From positions 23,160 to 87,159 of the forward strand of contig WOUT01000005.1 in assembly GCA_009773005.1 (NCBI GenBank): DNA of 64,000 nucleotides, given 5' to 3'. How positions within the stretch are numbered: the stretch's first letter is position 1; every line of letters begins with the position of its first letter. The translations under genes and the position numbers were made by a program. The notes under the pieces are model-generated. The model did no database searches and had not been told where the DNA came from. It worked only from the letters and a program-made list of their open reading frames with translations. Below are positions 43,928 to 52,089 of the stretch, piece after piece. This DNA is from Chloroflexota bacterium. GTDB lineage: Bacteria; Chloroflexota; Anaerolineae; Anaerolineales; Anaerolineaceae.

Positions 43928-45124
43928 TTATTCCATGGCTGCTAAAAGCAACTCGCTCAGATCAAGGATTGCCATTTTTTCCGCACCCGGCACATTTTTA
44001 ACTGCGTCCTGAAATCTTGGTTTTTCATATGGACACGCGACGACCATGATGTCTGCACCTGCATCAACCGCTTCTTTGATCCTCCATTCTGAAGACCTGG
44101 CATGGGTTTTTTTCCATTGGAAGCCGTCTAACCACATTCCCCCTCCGCCTCCTCCGCAACACAAACTATTTTGATGGTTATGGAACATTTCCACATACTC
44201 TACACCAGGGACGGCATTAATCAATGCTCTGGGTTCTTCGAAGATACCATTCACTCTGCCCAGATAGCATGGGTCATGGAAGGTCACCCTGGCATTTACT
44301 TTTTTTGTCAGTAAAGGTTTCAATTGATCAATCTTTTCATACAGGAATTGTGAATAATGCCTTGCCGGATAGGATATGCCGATTTCTGGATACGCATTTT
44401 TAAAAGCGTTGAAAGCGTGCGGGTCAGTTGTGATGATCTCTTTAAAATTGAATTTTTCAAAGATTTTGGCATTTTTTTCTGCCAACATCTCGAATAATCC
44501 TTTTTCTCCGGACAACCGCTGGGAGTCGCCATCGCTGCTTTCCTGATTACCGAGAATACCAAAATTGATATTAAGTAAATTGAGGATCTTAGCAAAAGCA
44601 ATCGTGGCCGGGATTACGCTTGAATGATAAGAACCATAATCACCAACAAACCATAAAAAATCTACATCTGGAGTTTCTTTATCGAGAACTGGCACCGGAA
44701 AATCTACCGTTTCAACCCACTCTGCTCTCTTACGAGGAGATTCACCCATCGGGTTTCCGTACCTGTGGGAATTTTCCAACGCGCTTTGCAGTTCAACCGG
44801 AACATTCCCGGCCAGGATTAGTTCCTCCTTGGTCTGTGCCATCAACAATTCGGTGATCGGGATTAAGGTCGGGCAGGCGGTTGTACATGCTGAACAAGCG
44901 ATGCACATCCAAACACTGTCTGATTTCGTGACATTTGTGTAAATACCCGCTCTCAATGCAGCAATTATTTTGCTTGGTGGAAATTCCATGGCAAATCCCG
45001 TCGGGCATATGCCGCTGCAGTTGCCGCATTGTATGCAGTGCTGGATATCAGGATCGTAGCTCAGGCTTGCTGTGGAAGATCCAACCGCGCTGGATTGATG
45101 AGCTAGCACCTCAGTTCGACTCAT
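43928..45124 (-). CDS. HdrD/GlpC-like cytosolic Fe-S oxidoreductase with one CCG motif
   Basis: 398 residues from the ATG at 45124 (AGGAGG upstream). Two [4Fe-4S] motifs at C30-C33-C36-C40 and C74-C77-C80-C84. The C-terminal half has HDPC at 283-286 and CCG at 322-324, but the first CCG position reads FVGD at 159-162, as in the membrane protein at 40151. The two proteins look like paralogues, one soluble and one membrane-anchored. It is the first gene of the hydrogenase/ETF operon. It may take the place of HdrBC as electron acceptor of HdrA; substrate unknown. Confidence 0.85.
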   Translation of the reverse strand: MSRTEVLAHQSSAVGSSTASLSYDPDIQHCIQCGNCSGICPTGFAMEFPPSKIIAALRAGIYTNVTKSDSVWMCIACSACTTACPTLIPITELLMAQTKEELILAGNVPVELQSALENSHRYGNPMGESPRKRAEWVETVDFPVPVLDKETPDVDFLWFVGDYGSYHSSVIPATIAFAKILNLLNINFGILGNQESSDGDSQRLSGEKGLFEMLAEKNAKIFEKFNFKEIITTDPHAFNAFKNAYPEIGISYPARHYSQFLYEKIDQLKPLLTKKVNARVTFHDPCYLGRVNGIFEEPRALINAVPGVEYVEMFHNHQNSLCCGGGGGGMWLDGFQWKKTHARSSEWRIKEAVDAGADIMVVACPYEKPRFQDAVKNVPGAEKMAILDLSELLLAAME

Positions 45125-45210
45125 AATTGCCTCCTGTTTTGATATCATCAACTCCTATTACCCCAGACAACCCTGAAAATGGTCGTCTGCTTAACAGATC
45201 CCGTTATGGT

Positions 45211-45223
45211 CGCAATAATTGCG
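45211..45223. promoter_or_regulatory. 13-bp perfect palindrome upstream of the ETF/hydrogenase operon
   Basis: CGCAATAATTGCG lies 87 bp upstream of the first start codon of the operon. It may be an operator. No matching second copy was noticed in the window. Confidence 0.4.
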
Positions 45224-45684
45224 TAAATAAGGGGATTTATCGTAGGGTTTTAATGTTCTTCCTTAGCCGCACCAATAATTATTACCTGTAAATTAATTGT
45301 GGACCAACCAAGAAAAACTGCGTTGTGACAAGAGTACAGGAAGAGACGTTTTGAAAAGTGCCTATTCTATTTTTCTAAATTCCAAGTGAGAATTATAATC
45401 TGCTTCTGTTGATTATTTCGTGCGGTTTCAGAACTCATTTCAATTTCAGTGCGTTCAATTTCTACGTTAGTCATAGGTTCATTTTAGGGTATTTTCTTAC
45501 ATTTTACAAATTAATTTAAGTATGCCGGGGGTAAAGATATTCATATTTTTTAAATAGATTCATATCACTTTTTATTGCCTCACTTGAGGTTCAATTTTAC
45601 TGCTTTGGCGCGTATGGTGCAAATGGGGTAAAGAAGCAATGGACGATGACTTGTGGGTGTACCAGCAGCGTAGCTTCTTGATTT

Positions 45685-45777
45685 TTACTTGCACCCCTGC
45701 GCAAAATGCGGGGGATTCTTGCCGCTCCAGGCGCTTTCGATGTTATCTGAAAGTTCCATTATGCCTTCCTGTTCCAT
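45685..45777 (-). CDS. Possible 30-residue peptide with strong SD
   Basis: ATG at 45777 is preceded by CGGAGGGTGAACC (GGAGG, 8-bp spacing). The product begins MEQEGIMELSDNIES and ends WSGKNPPHFAQGCK before a TAA. It sits alone in the intergenic region between the GH63-like gene and the ETF operon. I do not recognise it; it could be a gene remnant or a small protein. Confidence 0.35.
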   Translation of the reverse strand: MEQEGIMELSDNIESAWSGKNPPHFAQGCK

Positions 45778-45937
45778 GGTTCACCCTCCGTTAAAGGCGT
45801 GATATCCACCCGGGTTACTCAAAGAAACCGTCTATAAGAATGGCTTTGGGTAACCATGCACTATGTCAATCGAAACCTGTTCCAATCATGCTGGTCGTCT
45901 GATATTCCTTTTTTCTCGATCATGGATGCCTATTTTC

Positions 45938-47698
45938 TCACTTTTTAAACTCACGACTGGCCTGGATTGCCAGGTCTATAAATACTGCTGATGTCCAGCC
46001 AAATGTATTAACCGCCTTTGGCGGCGGAGCCCCGGTTTCTGCGTCATAATACTCATATATATCCCGATGTGCCATTATCATTTCCAGCGTAATCTCGCGC
46101 AGCTGATTTGCCAATTCTTTTTCACCACTATTGTGAAGCGCCTCGATGAAGAAATAATTGATGTTCGCCCAGACCGGTCCGCGCCACATTGTTTGCGGAT
46201 CATAATGTGGGTCGTTGCGAGCCACTGTCGGCAGCATAAAAGGTCCCTGGAACATATCCGGGTTCCGCAAATGTGCCAGTAGGCGATTATGGATATCTTC
46301 AGGCAGATGCCCGGTCCAAAGTGGGTAGAGGTTGAAAGGGGTTATCACCCGCACTGGCTGATGATTTTTAAGCGCCCAGAAAAGCCCTGCTTCCGGGTCC
46401 CAAAAATGTTGGATCATACGGACGACCAACGATGCCGCCCATTGCCGCCACATATCAGCCTCATTTTCCAGGCTTAGCAATTCCGCTATCCTCGCCAGAG
46501 AACTCATCTGCACGTACAGGTAAGTGTTCAATTCTGGCGATTCAACCGGCATTCCCTGATCCCACAACGGACTGTCGTCCAGACCTGATGAATAGGGATG
46601 GTTATATTGGACCAGCCCATCGCCATCATCGTCATTCATCGAAAACCACCAGGCATTCAAATGCACCAGTGGCGCATAGACCTCCGATAAAAATCCAATA
46701 TCCGGGTTGGTTTCATGCAGTTTGAGAACGGCCCAAGCCAGAATTGGAGGTTTGGTAACTTCACCTGTGATCGGGTGATCTATCCTGGATACGATGCCTT
46801 CATCGTATACCGCGTCCGGTAACATACCGTTGGGCAGCTGGTGAGCAAGCATTGAGCGTATCTGGTTGCGAGCTATTTCGGGGTCAACATAACGGAATGC
46901 GAGGGAATGCATCGCACTATCCCACAACCATAAGCCAACATATCCCAATTTGGAAGGCATCATCGCTTCATATAACACTTTGCCCTGCGGGCTGATCAGG
47001 TTATTTGCCATAACCCACCATGCATAGGCGTAGGTACGTACATATTTCGGGTTTACTTCGGGAACGCGATCAAACCAGGCACACCAACGCTGCTCAGCGG
47101 CAGAGCGTAATGCCGAAAATTGTTTCAGGGGGGTTACCCTGTGTTCTTTAGGGTAAATGCCAATCGCCAGCGCGCGATCTTCTCCAGCCTTGACAAGAAA
47201 ATCAACCTCGTACCCCCCCTCCACTGGCATGATCCGGTTGCTTTCCACTTCACCGGTAGTGCTGTACAGCATGTCGCGTACCGACATGAACTTACCACCC
47301 TGAGGAGTGCTATGCCAATATTGCGGAAAGACCAGAAACCGTAGACCGCACGTAACACCAGATGGGAGACCAAAAACGATCGTTTGTTGATCCAAGAAAA
47401 CCACTTCAAAATCGCCCAGTCGAGTATGCAGTTGCAAACAGTGAGGACTGCTGGTCACCTCAAAATCTAGCTCGCAGCCATCGGAGTCGATCAGGCACAG
47501 ACTTTGAATGAACGGCGGGCGGTGCAGATAGGCTTCAATATCTGGTTCAAGTTGGGTAAGACGCTCAGCCAGCTTAACATACAAACTGCTATGATTCGGG
47601 TTACGGAATAATAGCAAGCGCGAGCCGCGGTCGCTGAATGGTACGAGAGCAATATCAATATGATTATGCAGCGTCTTTAAATAATCGGACCCGTTCAT
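45938..47698 (-). CDS. GH63-like (alpha/alpha)6 glycoside hydrolase
   Basis: 586 residues. The catalytic part is an (alpha/alpha)6 barrel of the GH63/GH37/mannosylglycerate hydrolase type, with WLWDSAMHSLAFRYVDP, GLDDSPLWDQG, MWRGPVWANINYFF and NTFGWTSAVFIDL. These stretches are typical of enzymes that release glucose or mannose from alpha-linked substrates. No signal peptide, so cytoplasmic. It would act on the imported alpha-glucoside, or on an osmolyte such as glucosyl- or mannosyl-glycerate. It is separated by 413 bp from the trehalose synthase gene, so perhaps transcribed on its own. Confidence 0.82.
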   Translation of the reverse strand: MNGSDYLKTLHNHIDIALVPFSDRGSRLLLFRNPNHSSLYVKLAERLTQLEPDIEAYLHRPPFIQSLCLIDSDGCELDFEVTSSPHCLQLHTRLGDFEVVFLDQQTIVFGLPSGVTCGLRFLVFPQYWHSTPQGGKFMSVRDMLYSTTGEVESNRIMPVEGGYEVDFLVKAGEDRALAIGIYPKEHRVTPLKQFSALRSAAEQRWCAWFDRVPEVNPKYVRTYAYAWWVMANNLISPQGKVLYEAMMPSKLGYVGLWLWDSAMHSLAFRYVDPEIARNQIRSMLAHQLPNGMLPDAVYDEGIVSRIDHPITGEVTKPPILAWAVLKLHETNPDIGFLSEVYAPLVHLNAWWFSMNDDDGDGLVQYNHPYSSGLDDSPLWDQGMPVESPELNTYLYVQMSSLARIAELLSLENEADMWRQWAASLVVRMIQHFWDPEAGLFWALKNHQPVRVITPFNLYPLWTGHLPEDIHNRLLAHLRNPDMFQGPFMLPTVARNDPHYDPQTMWRGPVWANINYFFIEALHNSGEKELANQLREITLEMIMAHRDIYEYYDAETGAPPPKAVNTFGWTSAVFIDLAIQASREFKK

Positions 47699-48111
47699 AC
47701 GCGTTCTATGGCCTCCAAAACTTTTTCAATTTCGTCCGAAAGGACTGACATTCTTGTGTTTTCTCCAAGATTCGTCTATGCCATCCAAAATGTGACGGAA
47801 AACAATCCAATTTGATAAAGCCGCTTAACTTCAGGTCTTCTCGCACATATCTCTACACGTCGGAACAACAACGGCGAAGTCTAAGCGCTCGCTAATATCA
47901 ATCAAACCATGCTAATTACATCTTTCAATCTCGATTTGACAACTCACAAAATAATACTCGTTTTCGCAGCGCTAGCATGCGTTTCTAGCTTACTCGGCCA
48001 ACTAATTTCCCTATGCGCTGAAATAAATTGATGCTCATCTGATGAAATTTTTGGGTTAATAGTAGTGCAGGTGAGTCTCTGACACAAAGAAGAATCTAAT
48101 GGTTTCCAGAC
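47699..48111. other. Intergenic region before the GH63-like gene
   Basis: 413 bp between the trehalose synthase stop and the GH63-like start. It must contain the start of transcription or readthrough for the latter, but I found no clear promoter, repeat or gene. Confidence 0.4.
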
Positions 48112-49767
48112 TTAAATGATGCTTAATTTTTTATAACCCAAAATGTTTCTCTTCTTTGGTTTCAGCCACAGCGATTGGTATGGTTCCAGTGTGCCTTTGA
48201 CAGAAGCAATTGTCATTCCAATTTCAATTTGTGAAATGAGATCAATATAAGTTTTAGCCTCTGCTGCCGGATAATCAAAATTGAAATCGATTCGTGAATT
48301 GCTTAAATTGTGAATAATAATAAGTCTTTCACAAGCATTGGTTCGGATAAAAGCCAGTACTCGTTTGTCTTCAATGTTGAGAAGAGTTATTTCATTTGTT
48401 TGAAGCGCAGGTTCTTTTTTCCGTATTTTGATCAGACGTTTAACTTTATGCCAAAGCGAATGTCTCTCATTGATGTTTTTTTGGACATTAACCATGGCTG
48501 GAGCAAATTCAGGGTCAGAGATAACTGGGTTATTATTTTGGTTCGTTTTTGTAAAACCGGCGTTAAGTGTTGTGTCCCACTGCATCGGGGTTCTCACACC
48601 GTCACGATCGGGAAGACTAATATTATCTCCCATTCCAATCTCATCACCATAATAAATGAATGGAGAGCCTGGGAGTGAAAACAGCAAACTGTATGCCAGT
48701 TCTATCTTGCCTTGATTATTATCCAGTAACGGAGCAAGTCGTCTTCGGATCCCCAGATTTAATCGCATTTTTGGGTCCGGTGCATATTCCCTCCACAACC
48801 ATTCCCTTTCCTCGTTTGTAACCATCTCAAGCGTAAGTTCATCATGATTTCTCAGAAAAGTTCCCCATTGACAGCTTGCCGGTATGGTTGGGGTCTGTTT
48901 TATTGTTTCTTCAACATGGGTTTTATCACACGACCGAAGCGCCTGAAAAATTCTAGGCATCATCGGAAAGTGGAAAGCCATATGAAACTCATCCTCTCGA
49001 CCCAGGTATTTCACAACATCCTTCGGCCGTTGGTTAGCCTCACAAATAAGAATTCTTCCAGGAAAATTATTATCAACAAATTCGCGGATTTTCTTGAGAA
49101 ACTCATGAGTTTCTGGTAAGTTTTCGCAATCCGTGCCATCTTTTTGAAACAGGTAAGGGACAGCGTCAACCCGGAATCCATCAATTCCCAGATCCAACCA
49201 AAAACGGATGATGTTTAGCATTTCTTCTCTGACCGCAGGATTTTCATAATTCAGGTCAGGCTGGCTTGAATAAAATCTATGCCAGTAATATTTTTGGGTT
49301 TTTTCATCCCATGTCCAATTTGACTTTTCGGAATCCAGAAATATGATCCTGGCATCTTGATACCGCTGGTCAGAATCACTCCACACATAGTAATTGTAGT
49401 AAGGTGAATTCGGATCTGACCTGGCAGACTGAAACCAGGGATGCTGGTCAGAGGTGTGATTTACGACGAGATCGATAACCACTCGCATATTACGTTTATG
49501 CACTTCTTTGACAAGTTTTTTGAAATCATTTAGAGATCCATAATCTGGATCAATTGAATAATAATCTGCGATATCGTATCCATCATCCAGTCTGGGAGAG
49601 GGATAAATAGGAAGAAGCCAGATGCAGTCGACTCCCAACCGCTTTAAATACCCGAGCCTTTTAGTGAGCCCAATAAAATCTCCAACTCCATCATTGTTCC
49701 CGTCCATGTAAGAACGTAAATAGATTTCGTAAAATACAGAGTTTTTATACCAATTTGGTTGTTGCAT
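48112..49767 (-). CDS. treS: Trehalose synthase (maltose alpha-D-glucosyltransferase), GH13
   Basis: 551 residues. GH13 (beta/alpha)8 barrel with nucleophile D201 (GFRVDAVPYLF), acid/base E243 (ICEANQRP) and transition-state pair H308/D309 (LRNHDELTL). TreS hallmarks are DEFHMAFHFPMMPR, LGIRRRLAPLLDNNQGKIEL and DRDGVRTPMQWD. It isomerises maltose to trehalose. It lacks any fused maltokinase domain. Placed after an alpha-glucoside transporter, it could turn imported trehalose into maltose, or make trehalose from maltose. Oligo-1,6-glucosidase is the alternative, but these signature stretches favour TreS. Confidence 0.88.
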   Translation of the reverse strand: MQQPNWYKNSVFYEIYLRSYMDGNNDGVGDFIGLTKRLGYLKRLGVDCIWLLPIYPSPRLDDGYDIADYYSIDPDYGSLNDFKKLVKEVHKRNMRVVIDLVVNHTSDQHPWFQSARSDPNSPYYNYYVWSDSDQRYQDARIIFLDSEKSNWTWDEKTQKYYWHRFYSSQPDLNYENPAVREEMLNIIRFWLDLGIDGFRVDAVPYLFQKDGTDCENLPETHEFLKKIREFVDNNFPGRILICEANQRPKDVVKYLGREDEFHMAFHFPMMPRIFQALRSCDKTHVEETIKQTPTIPASCQWGTFLRNHDELTLEMVTNEEREWLWREYAPDPKMRLNLGIRRRLAPLLDNNQGKIELAYSLLFSLPGSPFIYYGDEIGMGDNISLPDRDGVRTPMQWDTTLNAGFTKTNQNNNPVISDPEFAPAMVNVQKNINERHSLWHKVKRLIKIRKKEPALQTNEITLLNIEDKRVLAFIRTNACERLIIIHNLSNSRIDFNFDYPAAEAKTYIDLISQIEIGMTIASVKGTLEPYQSLWLKPKKRNILGYKKLSII

Positions 49768-49885
49768 TATTTGTTATTCATATCCTTTCATAAAATCATT
49801 AACCAAATCAAAGGTAGAGCCAGGGGCAGTAATGATGTGACTGCTGCAGGTTCGGCCATGTCGTGATATTAAAGCTAAAGATTGG

Positions 49886-51070
49886 TCAACCTTTGACAGC
49901 GCCTGCCATCATTCCGCGGATAAAGTATCTTTGCAGGGCAAAAAAGACGACCATCGGCAACAGCATTGAAAGAAATGCGGCGGCAGTTAGTAATTGCCAA
50001 CCAGCTCCTAGTGACGTAACCATGTTGCCGATTTGATAGGTCATAACAGGTTTAGATCCACCCAGGAAAACGAGCGCAACCAGCAGGTCGTTCCATACCC
50101 AGAGGAATTGGAAAATACCTAGTGATGCGATTGCGGGCAGCGCCAGAGGAATGGCAAGTCGGGTGAACGCTGTCCAATGGGAAGCGCCATCAAGATATGC
50201 TGCTTCAAAAAGTTCTCGTGGCAAGCCGCCAAGGAAGTTCCGCATGAGGTAGATTGCGTAAGGCAGACCAAATCCAGTGTGAAATAACCAAACTGCAATG
50301 AATGTCCCGTTCAACCCCAATTGAGCGTACATGCGAGAAATTGGAACAAGGGTCATTTGAAGGGGGACAACTTGTAACCCAACAAGCACTGCAAACAACA
50401 AGAACCGTCCTTTGAAATCAAGCCAGGCAAATGCGAAACCCGCGAATGCTGCAAAAAGAATAGGTAGGAAAGTTGCAGGAAGGGTTACGATCAAGCTGTT
50501 TAGAAATGCCCGCCCCATTCCTCTTGGGTTAACCAGGTCCGAAAGATTGCATTTTAGGTCCAGAGACTGTTTACCCGTTTTACAATCTTCTGTGTATGTT
50601 TGTGTCCCTCTATATCCCACAATTGCGTCAACATAATTATTTAATGTAATTTTTGGCGTCTTATCAAGATTTGATAACCGCTTCATATAAGCGGCGATAT
50701 CGGCAGATTCCTGGGCTTCTGGCAATGGTGTCATTCCCAAATGGGGCTGACCATTAATTTCCTTTTGCAGTAAGGCGGTTAATTGAGTCGAACGGGGATA
50801 TTTTTTGACAATATCCGGGTTGGTGAGATCGGCCGCTGTGAGTAGTTTTCCATCCTGCCCATGACACGAAGCGCAGGCTTGTTCATAGGTTTTCATACCG
50901 CGTGGAGCAGATAACACAGTCCACCATCCAGTAGTATTGATGGCAGGCAGCGGTCGAATGGAAGTCAATAGTAAACCTAAGGTGGGTACGATCCAGATTA
51001 TCAAAGTAAAGATGATGATGATGTGGGTGGGCACGTTATTGATTTTTTTATTAATCGAAGACCATCTCAT
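49886..51070 (-). CDS. CUT1 sugar ABC permease (MalG/AglG type) with inserted cytochrome c domain
   Basis: 394 residues. TM1 is at about 15-37. Then comes an extracytoplasmic segment with MKTYEQACASCHGQDGK: C66, C69 and H70 form the CxxCH heme motif. M113 in HLGMTPLP is a plausible sixth ligand, and ESADIAAYMKRL is the last helix of a monoheme class I cytochrome c. The permease resumes at LNNYVDAI, then GRAFLNSLIVTLPAT and the EAA loop EAAYLDGASHWTAFTRLAIPLALP at 289-312. Ordinary MalG proteins are about 280 residues. The ATGA overlap with the upstream permease and intact core indicate a working transporter. Function of the heme is unknown. Confidence 0.9.
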   Translation of the reverse strand: MRWSSINKKINNVPTHIIIIFTLIIWIVPTLGLLLTSIRPLPAINTTGWWTVLSAPRGMKTYEQACASCHGQDGKLLTAADLTNPDIVKKYPRSTQLTALLQKEINGQPHLGMTPLPEAQESADIAAYMKRLSNLDKTPKITLNNYVDAIVGYRGTQTYTEDCKTGKQSLDLKCNLSDLVNPRGMGRAFLNSLIVTLPATFLPILFAAFAGFAFAWLDFKGRFLLFAVLVGLQVVPLQMTLVPISRMYAQLGLNGTFIAVWLFHTGFGLPYAIYLMRNFLGGLPRELFEAAYLDGASHWTAFTRLAIPLALPAIASLGIFQFLWVWNDLLVALVFLGGSKPVMTYQIGNMVTSLGAGWQLLTAAAFLSMLLPMVVFFALQRYFIRGMMAGAVKG

Positions 51071-52029
51071 CGCGCTGCCTCCTGTGCCAGGAAGCGGCGA
51101 ATATTCATATAAATAAAAGGAATGATTGCAAGCACCAAAACAACCGCAATTGCCGTTCCCCTGCCAGTATTAAAACTTTTATACATCTCGTTATACATGC
51201 GGTTGGCAATTACTTCAGTTCCATAATTTCCCCCGGTCATGACATAGACAATATCAAATAATTTAAGCACATTAATTACCATGGTCGTGATGACAACGAT
51301 TATGGTGGGTGATATGATGGGCACCATTACACTCCAGAAGATATGCCATTCATTGGCCCCATCTACTCGGGCAGCTTCGATTACTTCATCCGGGACAGCT
51401 TTAAGTGCAGCGGATAAAATGGTCATGCAAAACCCAGTCCAAATCCATATTCCAACCGCAACAAGGGCGAAAGTGTTTAACTGGGGCGTCGAGAGCCAGG
51501 CGACTGGTTTTCCACCTAAATTGTGAATAATGGCATTTAACAACCCGATTTGAACCTGTTTAGTGCCAAAATCGTACACGAATTTCCATATCACCCCTGC
51601 GCCGACAAACGAAATTGCCATCGGCATAAAGATGATCGATTTCGCCAACGCTTCATACTTGACCCGATCTGCGAGAACAGCAAAACCAAGCCCTATTCCT
51701 ACAGTCCCTGTAACCATGATGATGATCCATTTGATGTTGTTACCGTATGAAGAAGACCAAAATGATTTCCATGTGCTTGAAAAAGAGGTCAAATCAAGTT
51801 CCGCTGTGAGCGCATAGCGGTAGTTTTCAAATAACCCCCAACAAGGCCGCCCTCTGACGCAGGTCGTTGATGCAGAAGCTGTGCCATCCGCATTTAGAAA
51901 ACTGAGAGAGATGGTATTGATCATTGGGTAAACAATAAAAACCCCCATCACAAGCAATGCCGGTAACAAGTAGAGCCAGGGCGTCAACTTGCCCTGTTTC
52001 ATCACTTTGGGAACAGTAGTAGTCGCCAT
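51067..52029 (-). CDS. CUT1 sugar ABC permease (MalF/AglF type)
   Basis: 320 residues with about six membrane helices; TM1 at 18-38 (LYLLPALLVMGVFIVYPM). The EAA loop is EAARVDGANEWHIFWSVMVPIISP, which docks to the ATPase. The phrase LFENYRYAL is typical of alpha-glucoside AglF proteins. It forms the channel together with the cytochrome-bearing permease. No ATP-binding gene is present in the operon, so a shared MsmK/UgpC-type ATPase from elsewhere is probably used, as in many CUT1 systems. The stop overlaps the next start. Confidence 0.92.
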   Translation of the reverse strand: MATTTVPKVMKQGKLTPWLYLLPALLVMGVFIVYPMINTISLSFLNADGTASASTTCVRGRPCWGLFENYRYALTAELDLTSFSSTWKSFWSSSYGNNIKWIIIMVTGTVGIGLGFAVLADRVKYEALAKSIIFMPMAISFVGAGVIWKFVYDFGTKQVQIGLLNAIIHNLGGKPVAWLSTPQLNTFALVAVGIWIWTGFCMTILSAALKAVPDEVIEAARVDGANEWHIFWSVMVPIISPTIIVVITTMVINVLKLFDIVYVMTGGNYGTEVIANRMYNEMYKSFNTGRGTAIAVVLVLAIIPFIYMNIRRFLAQEAAR

Positions 52030-52089
52030 GGCATCTCCCTCGGTTCTGGAGGCACCAGGTATATCAGTGCCTCCAGATAATTCATAATC

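Larger units (their letters stand above)
45125..45937. other. Long AT-rich intergenic region upstream of the hydrogenase operon
   Basis: About 810 bp. It holds the leader of the operon, a 13-bp palindrome at 45211, and a possible 30-residue ORF at 45685-45777. I could not pick a convincing promoter; -35/-10 candidates are weak, which would be consistent with an activator-dependent promoter. Confidence 0.4.
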
